DNA of 64,000 nt from Gelatoporia subvermispora B (lineage: Eukaryota > Basidiomycota > Agaricomycetes > Polyporales > Gelatoporiaceae), in the NCBI GenBank assembly GCA_000320605.2, contig KB445805.1, forward strand, positions 924,159-988,158. Direction: 5' to 3'. The notes under the pieces were generated by a model. The model worked only from the letters and a program-made list of their open reading frames with translations. It did no database searches and was not told the origin of the DNA. The position numbers were made by a program, and so were the translations under genes. Below, one piece after another: positions 1 to 11,269 of this stretch; position 1 is the stretch's first letter, and each line of letters opens with the position of its first letter.

Positions 1-1
1 G

Positions 2-2162
2 TCCGGCAAGACCGCGGGCCCGGAAACCGGCTATGGTGCTCATACACAATCCAGCCACGATGCCATCAAAGACGAATTAGCGGGAAAGATCGAACGGGAT
101 GATGCTTCGGTCTTTGCCCATCTAGGCGTCGACAATGTTGATCGCGGCTTTGTTACGGAAGCAATGACACGATTTGAACAGAACGGCACTCTTCAGTCGG
201 TAAGGGCACAGCTAGAGGATATCGTGGCAGACAAGACAGCTCGACACGAAACAGAGATGTATCCACACCTGGTTCGTTCTTACCTTGATATCTAAACGCA
301 GTGTTCAAACTCTTTGTATAGAACCGGTTGTTCGAATTCATCGAGTCTCTCCAGGACCAATTTGGGAACACCGCGAGGATTCGGTTCAGCCAGTCCAGTG
401 ACGTACGGCTAATCATCGAGAAGTCCGACTCATGGGACTACCCGTCCAATAAACCTGACTACTCAGCCGTGTCCGAACAGTCCTTTCAACGGCCTGGAGA
501 TCGCTGGCGAGATAGGCACAGCTGGTGCGAGATCAAAGTCCGCGTATCTGATGGTCCATACTCGGATAGGAATGTCGATGCCAAGGAGATCATCGTGCAG
601 ACCGTGGACTACGCTCGTCTACACATGTCTGGCCGGCCGTTCCAGCTCTTTTCAGTCGGGTTACTCATCTATGGAGACCAGTTCTGCGTTGGAATCTACG
701 ACCGCGCTGGCGTACGCTTCTCGCCCAGCTATCACATCTGGGACGACCTCGACACCTTCATCCGCGTCGTCCGTTGCATCACGACCAACATGACACCGGA
801 GCAACTTGGTCAGGATCCTACTGTAACCACTGTAACCGGCATTGAGCACGATCAGTGGTTTGCTAAGCTACAGGCGAATGGTATCTCTATCGAAGAATAC
901 ATTCCAGGCGAACCGGTGTACGAGGTCTCTCTGGGCGGTACTGACAGCAGGCGCTGGGTGACGGTTGGCACCCCCATCTGGATTTCTCTGTCCCTTTTCG
1001 ACCGAGGAACCCTTGTCTGGCTGGTGCGCAACAAGACTTCACTCGATCTTAGGGTGTTGAAGAATGCCTGGCACAGTGGTGCTCGCACACCTGAATCGGA
1101 AATATACCAGTTAATCGAGGGCGAACATCCTGGCGTTGCGCGCTTCGATAATGGAGCTGACGTGAAGTTCCCCGGGACGGGGGATATCATCAGTACAGCC
1201 TCTCTTCGTGGTAGAGGGGACGCGAACTCTGCGGAGCATTCGGTTCTGCATCGTGTGTTCATCTACCCTGAGGGTCGTTCACTCTTCAAGGCTCGTTCCG
1301 AACTCGAGCTACTCAAGGGCATGCGTGCGGCATTGCGAGGCTAGTTGTCCTTGATATCAATGTGGACACGGCTGACGGTTTGGAAATAGGGCACGAATTC
1401 TTGTGCAGCCAATATATTCTGCATCGGGACATCAGTGTCGGTAATATCATGCTTTCTGTCGAAGATGACCCTCCAGAAGGGGCCGAAGGGTTCCTCATGG
1501 ATCTCGAACTTGCGCTTTGTACCGGCCCGAGGGTCGAATATAAGACGTTGGCGCCCGTGCGGACGCCTATAGGTCAGGTACTGAGTGATGTTCAAGTCAA
1601 GCCTTCCCGCTGGGATACGCAGTTGACGAAACGGGGTGCACCTATGACGGTGAGTGCTCTCTGTGATCTGATGTGTACCCGCTGCTAAACAGTAGGGATG
1701 TAGGGCACATTGCAATTCATGGCCGTCGATTTGTTGATGTCACTCGACGACCAGCTGAAAGCTGCACGGCGTGAAGCTTCTGAGGGGCTGGTTGAACAAG
1801 CAGCGCACCACGACATCGAGTCATTCATTTGGGTTCTCCTGTACAGCCTGTTCAGACGAGCTCTGCTGGAAGCCGATCATCGGACCATGACCGCCCAGGA
1901 GAAAACATGGATGCGCGGGTTGCAGACGGAGTTCAAACAGTATTTTGGTCAAAACTCTCCGCATAGCATCCTGGGGCAGAGGTCAGATATCAGAGGACCG
2001 TGGTATGTTGCGCATCATTTTCCCTCTTTCTTCAGCGACCCGATCCGGAAGCTAGTCCGCAATCTTGCCTCCCAGTTCACCCTCAGACGAGTGACACCAT
2101 TCACACATGCCGCCGTGCTCCGTGCTTTCGACGTTGCGATCGAGCAGCTTTCAGAGTCTTGA
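2..2162 (+). CDS. FunK1-type fungal protein kinase, copy A (5' partial)
   Basis: FunK1 kinases are serine/threonine-type kinases expanded in basidiomycetes; the substrate is unknown. The gene enters from the left edge, reading in the frame that starts at base 2. Exons are 2-271, 322-1339, 1390-1649 and 1704-2162. The N-terminal half carries the conserved block SVFAHLGVDNVD. The C-terminal half has a beta3-like lysine in VLKNAW, the catalytic loop LHRDISVGNIM, a metal-binding Asp in MDLELA (DLE in place of DFG) and the family signature HDIESFIWVL. The third intron segment (1340-1389) is exactly 50 nt, as in all other copies, but starts GC instead of GT, so splicing here depends on a GC-AG intron; unspliced, translation stops at a TAG right after the donor. 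Otherwise the frame is open. The first exon and promoter lie outside the window. Confidence 0.85.
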
Positions 2163-2695
2163 TACTTTTACCTTTCACGTAGTAGCCATAAGGCACAAGG
2201 ATACCGGTCTTCCAATGTTCACTTTCGCTGTACACGTAGTGCCTCAGATACATGTGCTGGCAGTAGGTTCTACATATGTAATATGTTTGCAGCGAGTATG
2301 CTAGGTTTTTCTCGCACACTTCTAAGCTGTACTATACACGAGCTCCACTCGGATGTGCGAAATATGCTATGGAGAAGTGTGTGGTGGACGCCGAACACTG
2401 AGGATCCAGGGAATAAGCATGAACATATATATCGAATCAATTCTCCATGGCTGTACTGCATGCAATAATCAGGTGCAATGGGTAGAACATGTCAACAGAT
2501 GCACATGCGTTGTATTTCATTTCTTTCCGGCGTTTCTACAACGAGTTGCAGCTGCTACCTTGTTGCTCTGAGCTTTGAGTCCCGGACTGGAAGATCCGTG
2601 CAAAAGGCGCAAAAGGATACAACGTGAAACACGCCGTTAATATAACCCGATGATTCTTGAAGTCGTTTGCTCTCGTGTAAATTGAGAAAAATACT
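2163..2695. other. Intergenic, no gene seen
   Basis: AT-richer spacer between FunK1 copy A and the tRNA gene. Only short unrelated open frames occur on either strand. A run of five A at about 2686-2690 reads as TTTTT on the minus strand and fits the Pol III terminator of the tRNA. Confidence 0.6.
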
Positions 2696-2800
2696 CGACA
2701 CCAGTGAGATTTGAACTCACGCTCCCATAGGGAAACAGATATTCGGAAGGCAAGTATATACCGTTCGAATCTGTCGCCTTAACCACTCGGCCATAGTGCC
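2696..2800 (-). tRNA. tRNA-Ser(CGA) with intron
   Basis: On the minus strand the sequence folds as a class II tRNA. The acceptor stem GGCACTA pairs with TGGTGTC and leaves G as discriminator base, as in tRNA-Ser. The D arm is GGCCGAGTGGTTAAGGC and the T arm GTGAG-TTCAAAT-CTCAC; the variable arm contains CCC-TAT-GGG. The anticodon stem ACAGA/TCTGT encloses TTCGAA, placing CGA at the anticodon. An intron of about 23 nt follows position 37, where nuclear tRNA introns sit, and its TTCCGAA end can pair with the anticodon region as usual for such introns. A T-run just 3' matches Pol III termination. CGA reads the UCG codon. Confidence 0.93.
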
Positions 2801-2896
2801 TCTACAAATATGCATGTTCATAATATTACCAGCTGCGGGTGGAAATAATGCTTCCGATCTCTAGCTTCTCTCCAGCGGAAAGGAGGGCGCTGAGCA

Positions 2897-4318
2897 ATGT
2901 CTCCTCCCACCCCGACTCCCGACGCCCCGCCACCCAACGATGCCCGTCCCGTCTCGAGCGACGACATACCATATTCTGCATCTAATGGCCATGCACAAGC
3001 TGTGTTAAATTACGACGTGCCGCCGTCCTCATCCGCCACGGCGGATGCGTTACCGCCAACCGACCCTCCGCCACTAGCCTCCGCAGGAGTTATCGTGTTG
3101 TCTGGCAGCCCACCCTCAGAGCCTCCCCCTCCTTACCCCTCTCGCGAGCGGCGTGCCCGTGCACCGCGTTCTACTCGCCGCCGGCGCACACTGGGTTCTG
3201 ACTCGCCTCTCCTGCCTACCGCACATGGGCACGGCGTGAGCACGAGCGGGGACTCGGACGGCGAGCACGAGCGGGACGAGGCGCACCCGACCGAGGCCAC
3301 CCCGCTGCTTGCTCCTCCGCACATGCGCCGGGAGCGCACCCTCTCGCTCACGAGCACCGTGCGCTCGACCGGCTCCGGTGCACCGAGCTTCACACACACG
3401 CTCGCGAGCGCGTTCCGCCCCGAGCGTGATGTCGACCTGGACCCTGAGTGTGCGTTTGAGGACATCGAGGACGAGGTGGTGCTGGAGTCGCCGGTGCTGG
3501 ACCGCGCGGGCGAGGATACCGTGGAACGCGTGATGGGGGCACGGACGAGACACCGGATTTCGTGGAAGGCGAGGGTGCGGCGGTATTTCCGTCCGCTGCG
3601 GGTAAGGGCGTACTACTCGGCGCTGTTCCACCTCCTCGTGCTCAACTTTCCCTATGCGCTTCTCGCGTGGGTCTACCTCTTCGTGTTTACGCTCGTGAGT
3701 CTTCGCCGTCTCTGTGATGGCCCCGGTGTGTTCTGTGCTCAATGCTATGGCAGACGGGGACGACGACGCTGATGGCGCTCCCCCTCGGCGCGGTGCTATG
3801 CTTCCTTGACCTCATCGGTGCACGAGTCCTAGCCCGCGGCGAGCTTGCGCTGCAGACCACATTCCACGGACCGCTGGCCTACCCACTGCCGCACACGCCA
3901 CCACCAATCTTCACCCGCATGCGCCTGCCAACGCCCGGTGAGGTCGAGGCCAGCGGGCCTGGCGCGCGTGTCGAGCGGAGCTTCTACCGGAACGCTTATG
4001 CGATGGTAAGTGATACTCTATCCGCTCGTCTCCAGTCTGTGCTGATTGAGCCTCGTTTGCTGCTACTCACTGGTCTTACGCTGATCTCATTGTATCTTGC
4101 TATTGCAGTTCACTGACCCGACGTCGTACCAATCGCTGTTCTACTTCCTCGTGCTCAAGCCGGGGATCACGATTCTGCTCTCACTGATGCTCATCGTCCT
4201 CGTCCCGGTCGGCGCTGTGCTCGTCATTCCTGCGCCCGCGGTCCTCCGCCTCGCGCGACGCCTCGGCATCTGGCAGGCGAATATTGCAGTCGAAGGGCTG
4301 TATTTTGCCATGCGATGA
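2897..4318 (+). CDS. Multi-pass membrane protein with sensor-like domain
   Basis: Three exons (2897-3694, 3754-4005, 4109-4318) join in frame to a 419-residue protein; both introns have clear GT..AG ends (GTGAGT, GTAAGT). The first 230 residues are Pro/Ser/Arg-rich and acidic in patches, probably disordered and cytosolic. The rest holds four to five hydrophobic segments, including LFHLLVLNFPYALLAWVYLF, LMALPLGAVLCFLDLIG and a long tract near LLSLMLIVLVPVGAVLVIP. The order hydrophobic pair, loop, DPTSYQSLFYFLVLKP, hydrophobic pair recalls the bacterial 'putative sensor' membrane domain also found in fungal proteins; this resemblance is recalled, not searched. No catalytic motif is visible. The start follows the only good ATG near the 5' end. 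Confidence 0.75.
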
Positions 4319-5127
4319 GAGCCGTACATCTGAGAAAAATACCGGACTGAGTATGTATTCTGGTGGAGTGTTGCATGGTGGGTTATGTATGCATGTAAAT
4401 GATATTCTTTTACTCCTCAATTCTCACTGGATGTTTCCGAACTTGTGTACAATAGCCTCATGTGGAGTTTATGCCAGAAAATGACATGCCATGGATTCAG
4501 CCGTCCTCTCGCAATAGCATGTCTTCATCGATTTGAATCCGTCCCCGGTGGACCTCTGTATCCGCAAGACTGTTCCTAGCATGATTCGAATTCCTTAGGA
4601 GGGACGCACGAGCTGCAGTCTGACCATTGATGACTGACAATCACACGATAGCGCCACAGCGTATTATGCCAGCGCCCAGGATCAGTGACCCGACATACAC
4701 AAGTAGCAGATGAGATCGCTCGTATGGTCGATCGTTGTCTTTCTTGATGCCCTCGACACGGCTAGTTCACTAGTAGGAGCTCCTAAGATGATAATCCAGG
4801 AACTTGTGAGTGTAAATTGGCCGATAGGAGCGCAAGGTGGGACGGGATGGAGGATGATGATCAACGGGAGAGAGAACAACGCCGCGCGCGCGAAAGCGTC
4901 CATATCCACTCGAGCGGCTTTAGTGGACTCCGCACACCGTCAACCACGATCTCCTCCATGTCTCATCTCTTGCATTGATCTGTTGCGGATATATCAGCTA
5001 GGCCCTTTGGTCGTTGGCAAATCCAACTGCATGCGCTATAAATCCTCGGATACTCTGCTACGAACGCTTGACGGGCTCTTTGTGCGTCCCAACGACCTAA
5101 CACCGCTGAAGCACGTCGGCAGCCAGG
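4319..5127. other. Intergenic, no gene seen
   Basis: Holds the 3' end of the membrane-protein gene and the upstream region of the Sec2-like gene. The longest open frame (about 4710-5174 plus) has no recognisable domain and overlaps the downstream coding start in another frame. Confidence 0.5.
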
Positions 5128-6774
5128 ATGGCCCAGCTCCCAGCCGGCACACGCATCCCGCCCAGACGGGTTGACAGCTACATCGCAACCAAGGGCACCT
5201 TCTTCACCGAGCTTGACGACGAGCTCCACGATGTGAAGCGCGTGCACGCCCACGGGCAGGAGGAGGACCTGCGCCTCGCGCTCAGCCGGATGATGAGCAG
5301 AGTCCAAGAGCTCGTACGCCCCCACTCTCTTCCTCTTTGATCGTCGCCTCATCGCACGCTCTGTTCCCCCCATACTGCTCTTCCCACCGTACACGACCCG
5401 CTGCCCACCGTTCCCATGGCGCCCGCAGACGTCGATGCTCAAGGAGGCGTACAAGGCGCAGACGGACCTCCAGACGGAGCTCACGCTCGCCAAGTCGAAC
5501 CTGCAGCTCGCCCTCGCGAACAACGAGATGCTCGAGGACGCGCTGCGGCGCGACGGCGCGGGGCACGCGCGCGACATCGGTTGGCGCCGCTGGAGCGCGC
5601 GGGAGCAGAAGGAGCGCGAGGCCGAGGAGGAGCGCCGCCGCAGCATCGACAGCCGCATCGACAGCCCGAGCCTCTCGCTCGACTCCCGCGCCTCGTCGCC
5701 CAAGCCCCAGCCGCAGGCGCAACCGCTCCCGCCCGTGCAGCCGTCCGCGTCCCCGCAGCAGCAGCCGCAACAGCAAGCATCGCCCAAGCCCCGCTCATCC
5801 TCTACGCTACCCTCACCTACACCCTCAGATAGTCGGTTCTTCCGCTTCCGCTTTGGTAGCACCTCGCAGTACCCCGCATCGCCGCGCCCGCCCAGTGCGG
5901 CAGGCACTCAATCTCCGCTTGTCAATGGCCACTCGGCGCACCTCACCTCCGCATCTCTCCCGACCCTCGTACCTGAAAAAGACAAGGAGAAGGAAGCTGA
6001 AGAGCTCACGGCCGAGCTCAAACGCGAACGCGAGGCACACAAGAAGGCCTGCGCGGATAAGCAGGCCCTCGAAGCCGAGCTCGAGGCGCTTTCGCAGGCT
6101 CTCTTCGAAGAGGTACCTCTCAGCCCACCATGCCCGCTTTGTCCGAGTATCACTGACCCCTGCGCCAGGCGAACAAGATGGTCTCCACCGAGCGCCGCAA
6201 GCTCGCAGATCTCGAAGAGGAACTACAGGAAACCCGCGCAGAGCGCGAGGCGCTCAAGAGTGCCCTGCGGCTCGTCGAGCGGCAGGCACGACAGTCGCAG
6301 GACGGCGCGAACGAGAGCACCGATACGCTCACATCCTCACCGGACCACTCCACGCGCTTTACACACGCGCACAAGCGCTCCTCGTCTTCAGCTATGGGAA
6401 TCAAATCGCCTCCGCTCTCTTCCCCACCCTCGCCAGACTCGCTCAAGCCGCAGGACTTGCCGCCCGTTTCGGAGCACGAGGATGGGTCGCCAGCGCCCGC
6501 AGGACGTCCGCCGCTTATCGCGGTCGCGGACGTAAATGGCGCGCCCGAGCCTGCGCGTGCGCTAGATGCAGAAGCGGACGCGGACGCGGACGCATCCCTC
6601 GACGGGCTGGACTCGTCGCGCACGCTCAAGGCGTCTGCTTCGTCGTCCAGGAGCACCTCACCCGCACCGTCTGAGACGGGCTCGAGTATCTTCGTGCGTA
6701 CGCGTCCCGTGGACTACCTCCCGGGCGAAGAATCGCCCTGGGCAGACGTCCCGTCATCCACGAATGCAAATTGA
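5128..6774 (+). CDS. sec2: Sec2-type Rab guanine-nucleotide exchange factor
   Basis: Three exons (5128-5313, 5429-6112, 6169-6774) give 491 residues. The decisive motif spans the second splice junction: LFEE then ANKMV, the hallmark of the Sec2p/Rabin8 coiled-coil GEF domain, flanked by long heptad-like charged helices (residues about 40-90 and 220-320). Sec2 proteins activate the exocytic Rab Sec4/Rab8 on secretory vesicles by binding as a parallel coiled-coil dimer. Between the first helix and the GEF segment lies a Ser/Pro/Gln-rich insert. The C-terminus ends with a conserved-looking PVDYLPGEESPWADV stretch. The first intron (115 nt) ends in CCCGCAG, the second (56 nt) has the branch-like CACTGAC. 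Start chosen at AGGATGGCC, the first ATG of the frame. Long minus-strand open frames here are shadows of GC-rich codons. Confidence 0.88.
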
Positions 6775-7586
6775 TCAAGGCCGGTGTAACTACTAGGATC
6801 TACGGCTGATCTCCACATCGCTGGGAATACTGCAGGGCGGGATATTGGTGGAGCTGAGGGGGTTTTTGGTTCGGGTTGTTCTCCCCGTCATTCTTCTTTT
6901 CTTTCTTTCTGTCTTTCTTTCTCTATACTGAAGCTACGCAGTGGCGCCACGCTATACCTATATATCACCGATCCATCATCGTCATATCACTCGCATCCTG
7001 ACATGTTCTGCCGGTCGCACATACATCGCACATACAAGCTCTCGAGAATATGTGGCTCGATAATCCATGCTCGTTCCTCCTGGACGTCTGATGCTCACTA
7101 CAAGTTTCTTCTAGCACTTGTTGTCGATTCGTGTGGAGCTTCTGTGCCATCAAGATCGATCATGCAGAGTATCGTTGCAAGGTGTACTTAATGCAACCAT
7201 CACGCGCTGTCGATGCGTGCTCAAGACTCGCTACAGATTCTTCAAGCCCGGATAATAGCAATGCCATGGAGGAGGATGTGTATGTTACCTGGTTCGGACT
7301 CTTGCTGGGGAATTGAGGGCAAGAGGACGGTGGGGGAAAATTCGGGTAATGACATTGCCTCCCCAGCGGAGAAAATCAAGCTTGTGACTTTCAGCTCTCG
7401 CAGTCAGACAGGAATACGTTAGTGCTCCTCGTGCGTGGTTCTTCCTAGCTCCCCTTCTGGCCACTCGTGTCTGGTTAGGACTTGCGAACGGGAATACCTT
7501 CACTAATGGCTTGGCAACTACATGAGATGCTGGTTTCTAGCGAATCTTAATGCGCATGTGAGACGCGTGTAACAGGCGGTATATCA
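6775..7586. other. Intergenic with CTTT-rich tract
   Basis: Contains the 3' region of the Sec2-like gene, with a pyrimidine microsatellite of TTTC/TTTCTG units at about 6891-6925. No coding signal was recognised in the rest. Confidence 0.55.
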
Positions 7587-7720
7587 GATGCAGACTGCAA
7601 AAGTCGTCGGATCGCAATATCGAAAACACTGAGAACTGCAGCGCGCGAAAGTGGTTCAATGCGCGCTTAACCTTGAGTTGGTCGTGGAGGTGTCCGGTCA
7701 GTCCCCGGATCTCCTCGTAA
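7587..7720 (-). pseudogene. Decayed FunK1 kinase C-terminal remnant
   Basis: Read on the minus strand, this stretch aligns with the last exon of FunK1 copy B (13130-13255): shared landmarks are GATCCGGG, CACTTTCGC, TTCTCGATGT-like TTCTCAGTGT, and ATTGCGATMCGACG just before the end. The translation keeps fragments such as EIRGL and an ILRSDD-like echo of the terminal IAIRRLS, but it contains indels and has no upstream exons. It is on the same strand as copies B and F. Probably a dead fragment left by duplication and deletion. Confidence 0.6.
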
Positions 7721-8519
7721 TCCGGCTCAGTTTCCCCAGGTTCTTCTCGTCCCTTCCTGTTCTCGCCCGCTTACCCTTTGTTCCGGTGAGATCTTATATG
7801 CATCTTCTTCGCGTCCGTCCTGACCCCTCGTAACCTGTCTTCTCTCTAGACCCTGTCTTATGCAAGTGCTGCGACCACTTTTTGATCTAGTGGGATCGAC
7901 AACAGGTATGGAAGACGACTAGCGTGTAACCTGTACATTTCGATATACTAGGTGGCAGAGTGATGATATTCCTTTGTACGTACTATCAGACATAATGCTG
8001 AATTCACCTTCAACGAACTGTTGTCACGCGAAATCATAGTAAGAAACGACCGAAACTATGTAGACTGAGCACTGGTAGCTAAGGGTATAACATAGCAAAG
8101 TGCAGTAGCACGTGTCGATGTGAACTACAAGATCGCGAAACCCGAGCTAGAAGAGCCCCATGTAGACAAACCATCGAATCAGTAAGTGACGCCTAAGGAA
8201 TAGAGAAACAGGAAGAAGAATGAAGAAATGAAACGATAGCCCTTTTGCTGTCCATCTGCCTGGATGTTGAACCCAAATTAGCTCACATGGATCGACCTTC
8301 TTGTCGAGTTTGCCATCGTACAGGACTACTAGCGAAGGGAGGTAAGAAGTACAACCTGAAACATGGCTATGGAGAACGCTTACCTTTCGCAATACAGACC
8401 GTGACCCGTCACGTCAATAGAACGTCTCGTCTGCGGAACCCTTCAAACTTGACAGCTTCCAGATGTGGGTTGTCTCCTGCCGTTTCATAAGCGGCGCGTG
8501 CCACGCGTAGCCTCTTGAC
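7721..8519. other. Intergenic, no gene seen
   Basis: No recognisable coding region on either strand. It holds the 3' flank of the HET-domain gene, which ends at 8520. Confidence 0.5.
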
Positions 8520-11269
8520 TCATGTAGCTGTCGACAGAGGCTCTTTGCTTTGAGCTCCGGTCACGCCTGGTTGGTGAAAAAACACTGCGATTGCTACTGA
8601 ATCATCTCCGGACGTCTCGAAGTCATCATAGACAAGGAGGCCGTTGCAGGTGTATTCGTCGTTGGCATCACGAAGCTCGGTGTTGTCAAACGTGACAATA
8701 ATGCATCCCCCGGCATTAGGTTTTTGGGGAAGGAGTAGAAGCCATACTTCCTCTCGCTGAACAGTAATCGTCTCGAAGGATATACACTGGTACGACGCAA
8801 TGAGACCTTCTTCGGTGCAGACGGCATTGCACTTGTCGACGGTAATGAAGTGATCTCTGCTGTTGATCAGACTTTGGGATGCCCATCGGAATCCCGGATC
8901 TTTGAGTTTCGGCCCTTGCCTGAATGCTACAGTGGAGTGCATGTTCTTGACCTTCAGCAAAAGTTCTGCCATGCGACGTTCGGCGGGCAGATTGACTAGA
9001 TCCTTGGCGTCTACCTGTAGTAGGGCAGCAATTGCGAGCGTCTCGTCCTCGGGCTTTCCGATGTTGCGCCATGTCAGTCGATGCGTGATATCGTTTATAC
9101 TACAATGGCATTCATCCGATGCTTCTTTGTGAGCAGGGGCGAGCATCCTGTCCAACAACTCTGAAAGATGAACGTCGGCAGGATTGGTGGAATGACCAGG
9201 TATGTCCTTGATGTTTACATAGCCGTCCGAGAGCTTGAAATAGAGCTTGCGGGCCAGACAGGCTTCCTGCAAAGTCCAAACTCTCTGCATCCACCCAGAC
9301 GTCACGATGCGTAATTTGATTTCCGTGTACGGGGTCTGAAGTGAGCACTTCTGAATTCCGGAGTCTATCACCAGTACAGCATCCGCCTCCCTGTAGATTT
9401 CTGCCATTCTCCCTATGGCACGTTTTCTTGAGGGTTTGTCCCGAGGCACGCAGAGTGAGTCAATCCAGAATGCCCCCGAGTCGGGAACCAAATGCCTCGC
9501 CATCATCGCCAATTCCTGTACCTGGCACGACGGCAGACCATCTTCTGTCGTACTGCCCAGGCCATCGGCCCAGACATGTGATATGGCGACATAGGGAATA
9601 CCGGAGCTTTTATCACAGGAGACTATCGGCTTCCTGCCACCTGCTTTATTACCGATGAAACCTGGCTCATTTGCCTGACCTAAGTATCCCGTGTCCGAAT
9701 GCGCTCCAACAGAGAGGTACATTGTGTCTTGGAGAAGATGATGCAGGGATTGGTCCTCAGATGCTTCGAGTACGCGGATTATGGGTACGTCCCCGTCGGA
9801 TATGATACGAATGACGTTTTCTGAGGTCGGCTTCCAGTACTCGCACTTGCATGCATCCATGACATGTCGGTTGAGGTAAGTGGACTCATCAATTGTATTT
9901 CTTCGGCATTTGTACGAGGTGCACTGCCTGTGACTGATATCTCCCTCGATGAGCGGCCCGCAGCGATATGCATATGCGAGCGGAATGATGCCAGCATCGA
10001 AGAGCATATGGATGGTGAAAGGACACCATCCGTCTTCAAGCAACCGCTTCTCGTAGACTTCGGCGTATTTCCCCGAGTGCCCATGGACATGAGGGACATG
10101 AGTCGCTTTTTGAGAAGTTTGGGATGTCGAGAGACACAGCGATAGACAAAATTGGTCAGGACCTCTAGGACAGCAGCAATCATGATGTAGATTCTTGCAA
10201 CATCATCATCTTGGAGATTGGGTCCCCTAATGTCTCGATGCGGGCAATGGAGTTCGTGGCTGAACCATTCGCACGCCGTGGTCAGCTCCGCATGCGCACG
10301 CCGATACCAGCGCCGCAGTGTCTTCGAGTCCCTTTCCGCGTTATAGTGGCTCAGATAGTGAAGAATGCCACCAAAGTTGTCGAAGGCCATCACTACTTCT
10401 CCGGACGGTGTGCGTCTGAGCAGGAAATTCTCCGGAATTCTGATCCCGGCCACAGCTTCAGTTATGCCATACGTGAAATGGCATTGAGCTATCGAAGCGA
10501 ATTCCCCATTCGTGGAATGCAGACCATGCATTTCATGCGGGCAAGGAGTAAATCCAGCGTCTCTAAGGCGCAGGTTCCAATACTCGACGAAAGTGCCTAA
10601 CGGGAAGCCATCATGCTTGCCGCCGAGCCAGACCGTATCGAAGATCCCGAAATTGTCATCTGTCATTTCCGATCGTTTCTCGGCAATTTGACTTCCGAAG
10701 TAGATGATCTGTTTTGCTACCTGTATGTAGAGCGTCAGAATTGCTGGTAGAGTGACTTTGTTTTCGATGAGTACTTACCATCTCTGCATCGTGGTCCAAA
10801 TCTCCATGATCGTGAGACATAACGTATGGGGTGAATGTACTCTGCAAGAGCGTTCAATGTGATAGATCGATTAAATAGACAAATAGGGACCTGGATAGTA
10901 GGAGCTTCTTGATCTTGGGATATATCCGATGTAAGTGCAGCCCCAGTGAAGGGTTGTAGCTGTAATTCTTCTCGTTCCGGGGAGCCCTCCGTATATTGGA
11001 GACGTATATGTCGCTTGATTTCATCGATAACTTCTTTACGTTCCTGACAATGTGCAGATGAGCTATACGTTGTATAAGATAGAAATTTATTGATGCACTT
11101 TCAGGAGCCTCTGAGAGCGGAGACCTAAGATCTTCATAACGACTTTGAGGTAGTAATACCAGCTTGTTAAGAAGATTGGAGATGCGAGTTGCCGTGTAAG
11201 CTCAGACAATATTGTTTGACTTACGTGGCACTATTGAGAGCACTTTGACCGACGTCCAAACAACGGTTT
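8520..11269 (-). CDS. HET-domain protein (heterokaryon incompatibility-like), possible frameshift
   Basis: The C-terminal exon (8520 to about 10090) encodes the three blocks of a HET domain: YVAISHVWADGLGS, WIDSLCVPRD followed by RKRAIGRMAEIYREAD, and WMQRVWTLQEACLA. HET domains trigger cell death in fungal non-self recognition; basidiomycetes carry many of unknown trigger. Upstream exons fit in phase at 10779-10841, 10891-11062, 11125-11200 and 11225-11269, with introns 10721-10778 (GTAAGT..ACAG) and 10842-10890, leading into an exon that starts at 10720. The first exon was not found. Between about 10130 and 10060 the reading frame must shift from the one giving AAVLEVLTNF to the one giving HGHSGKYAEVYEKRL. 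No intron of normal length satisfies the phase; the only GT..AG pair that does is 32 nt. So this is a real frameshift, an assembly error or a mini-intron. HET call is firm, integrity is not. Confidence 0.75.

Noticed and set aside
4963..5907. Long minus-strand open frame of 314 codons
   Set aside because: It is antisense to the Sec2-type gene, which has correct introns and the LFEE-ANKMV motif. The shadow frame is kept open by GC-rich third positions.
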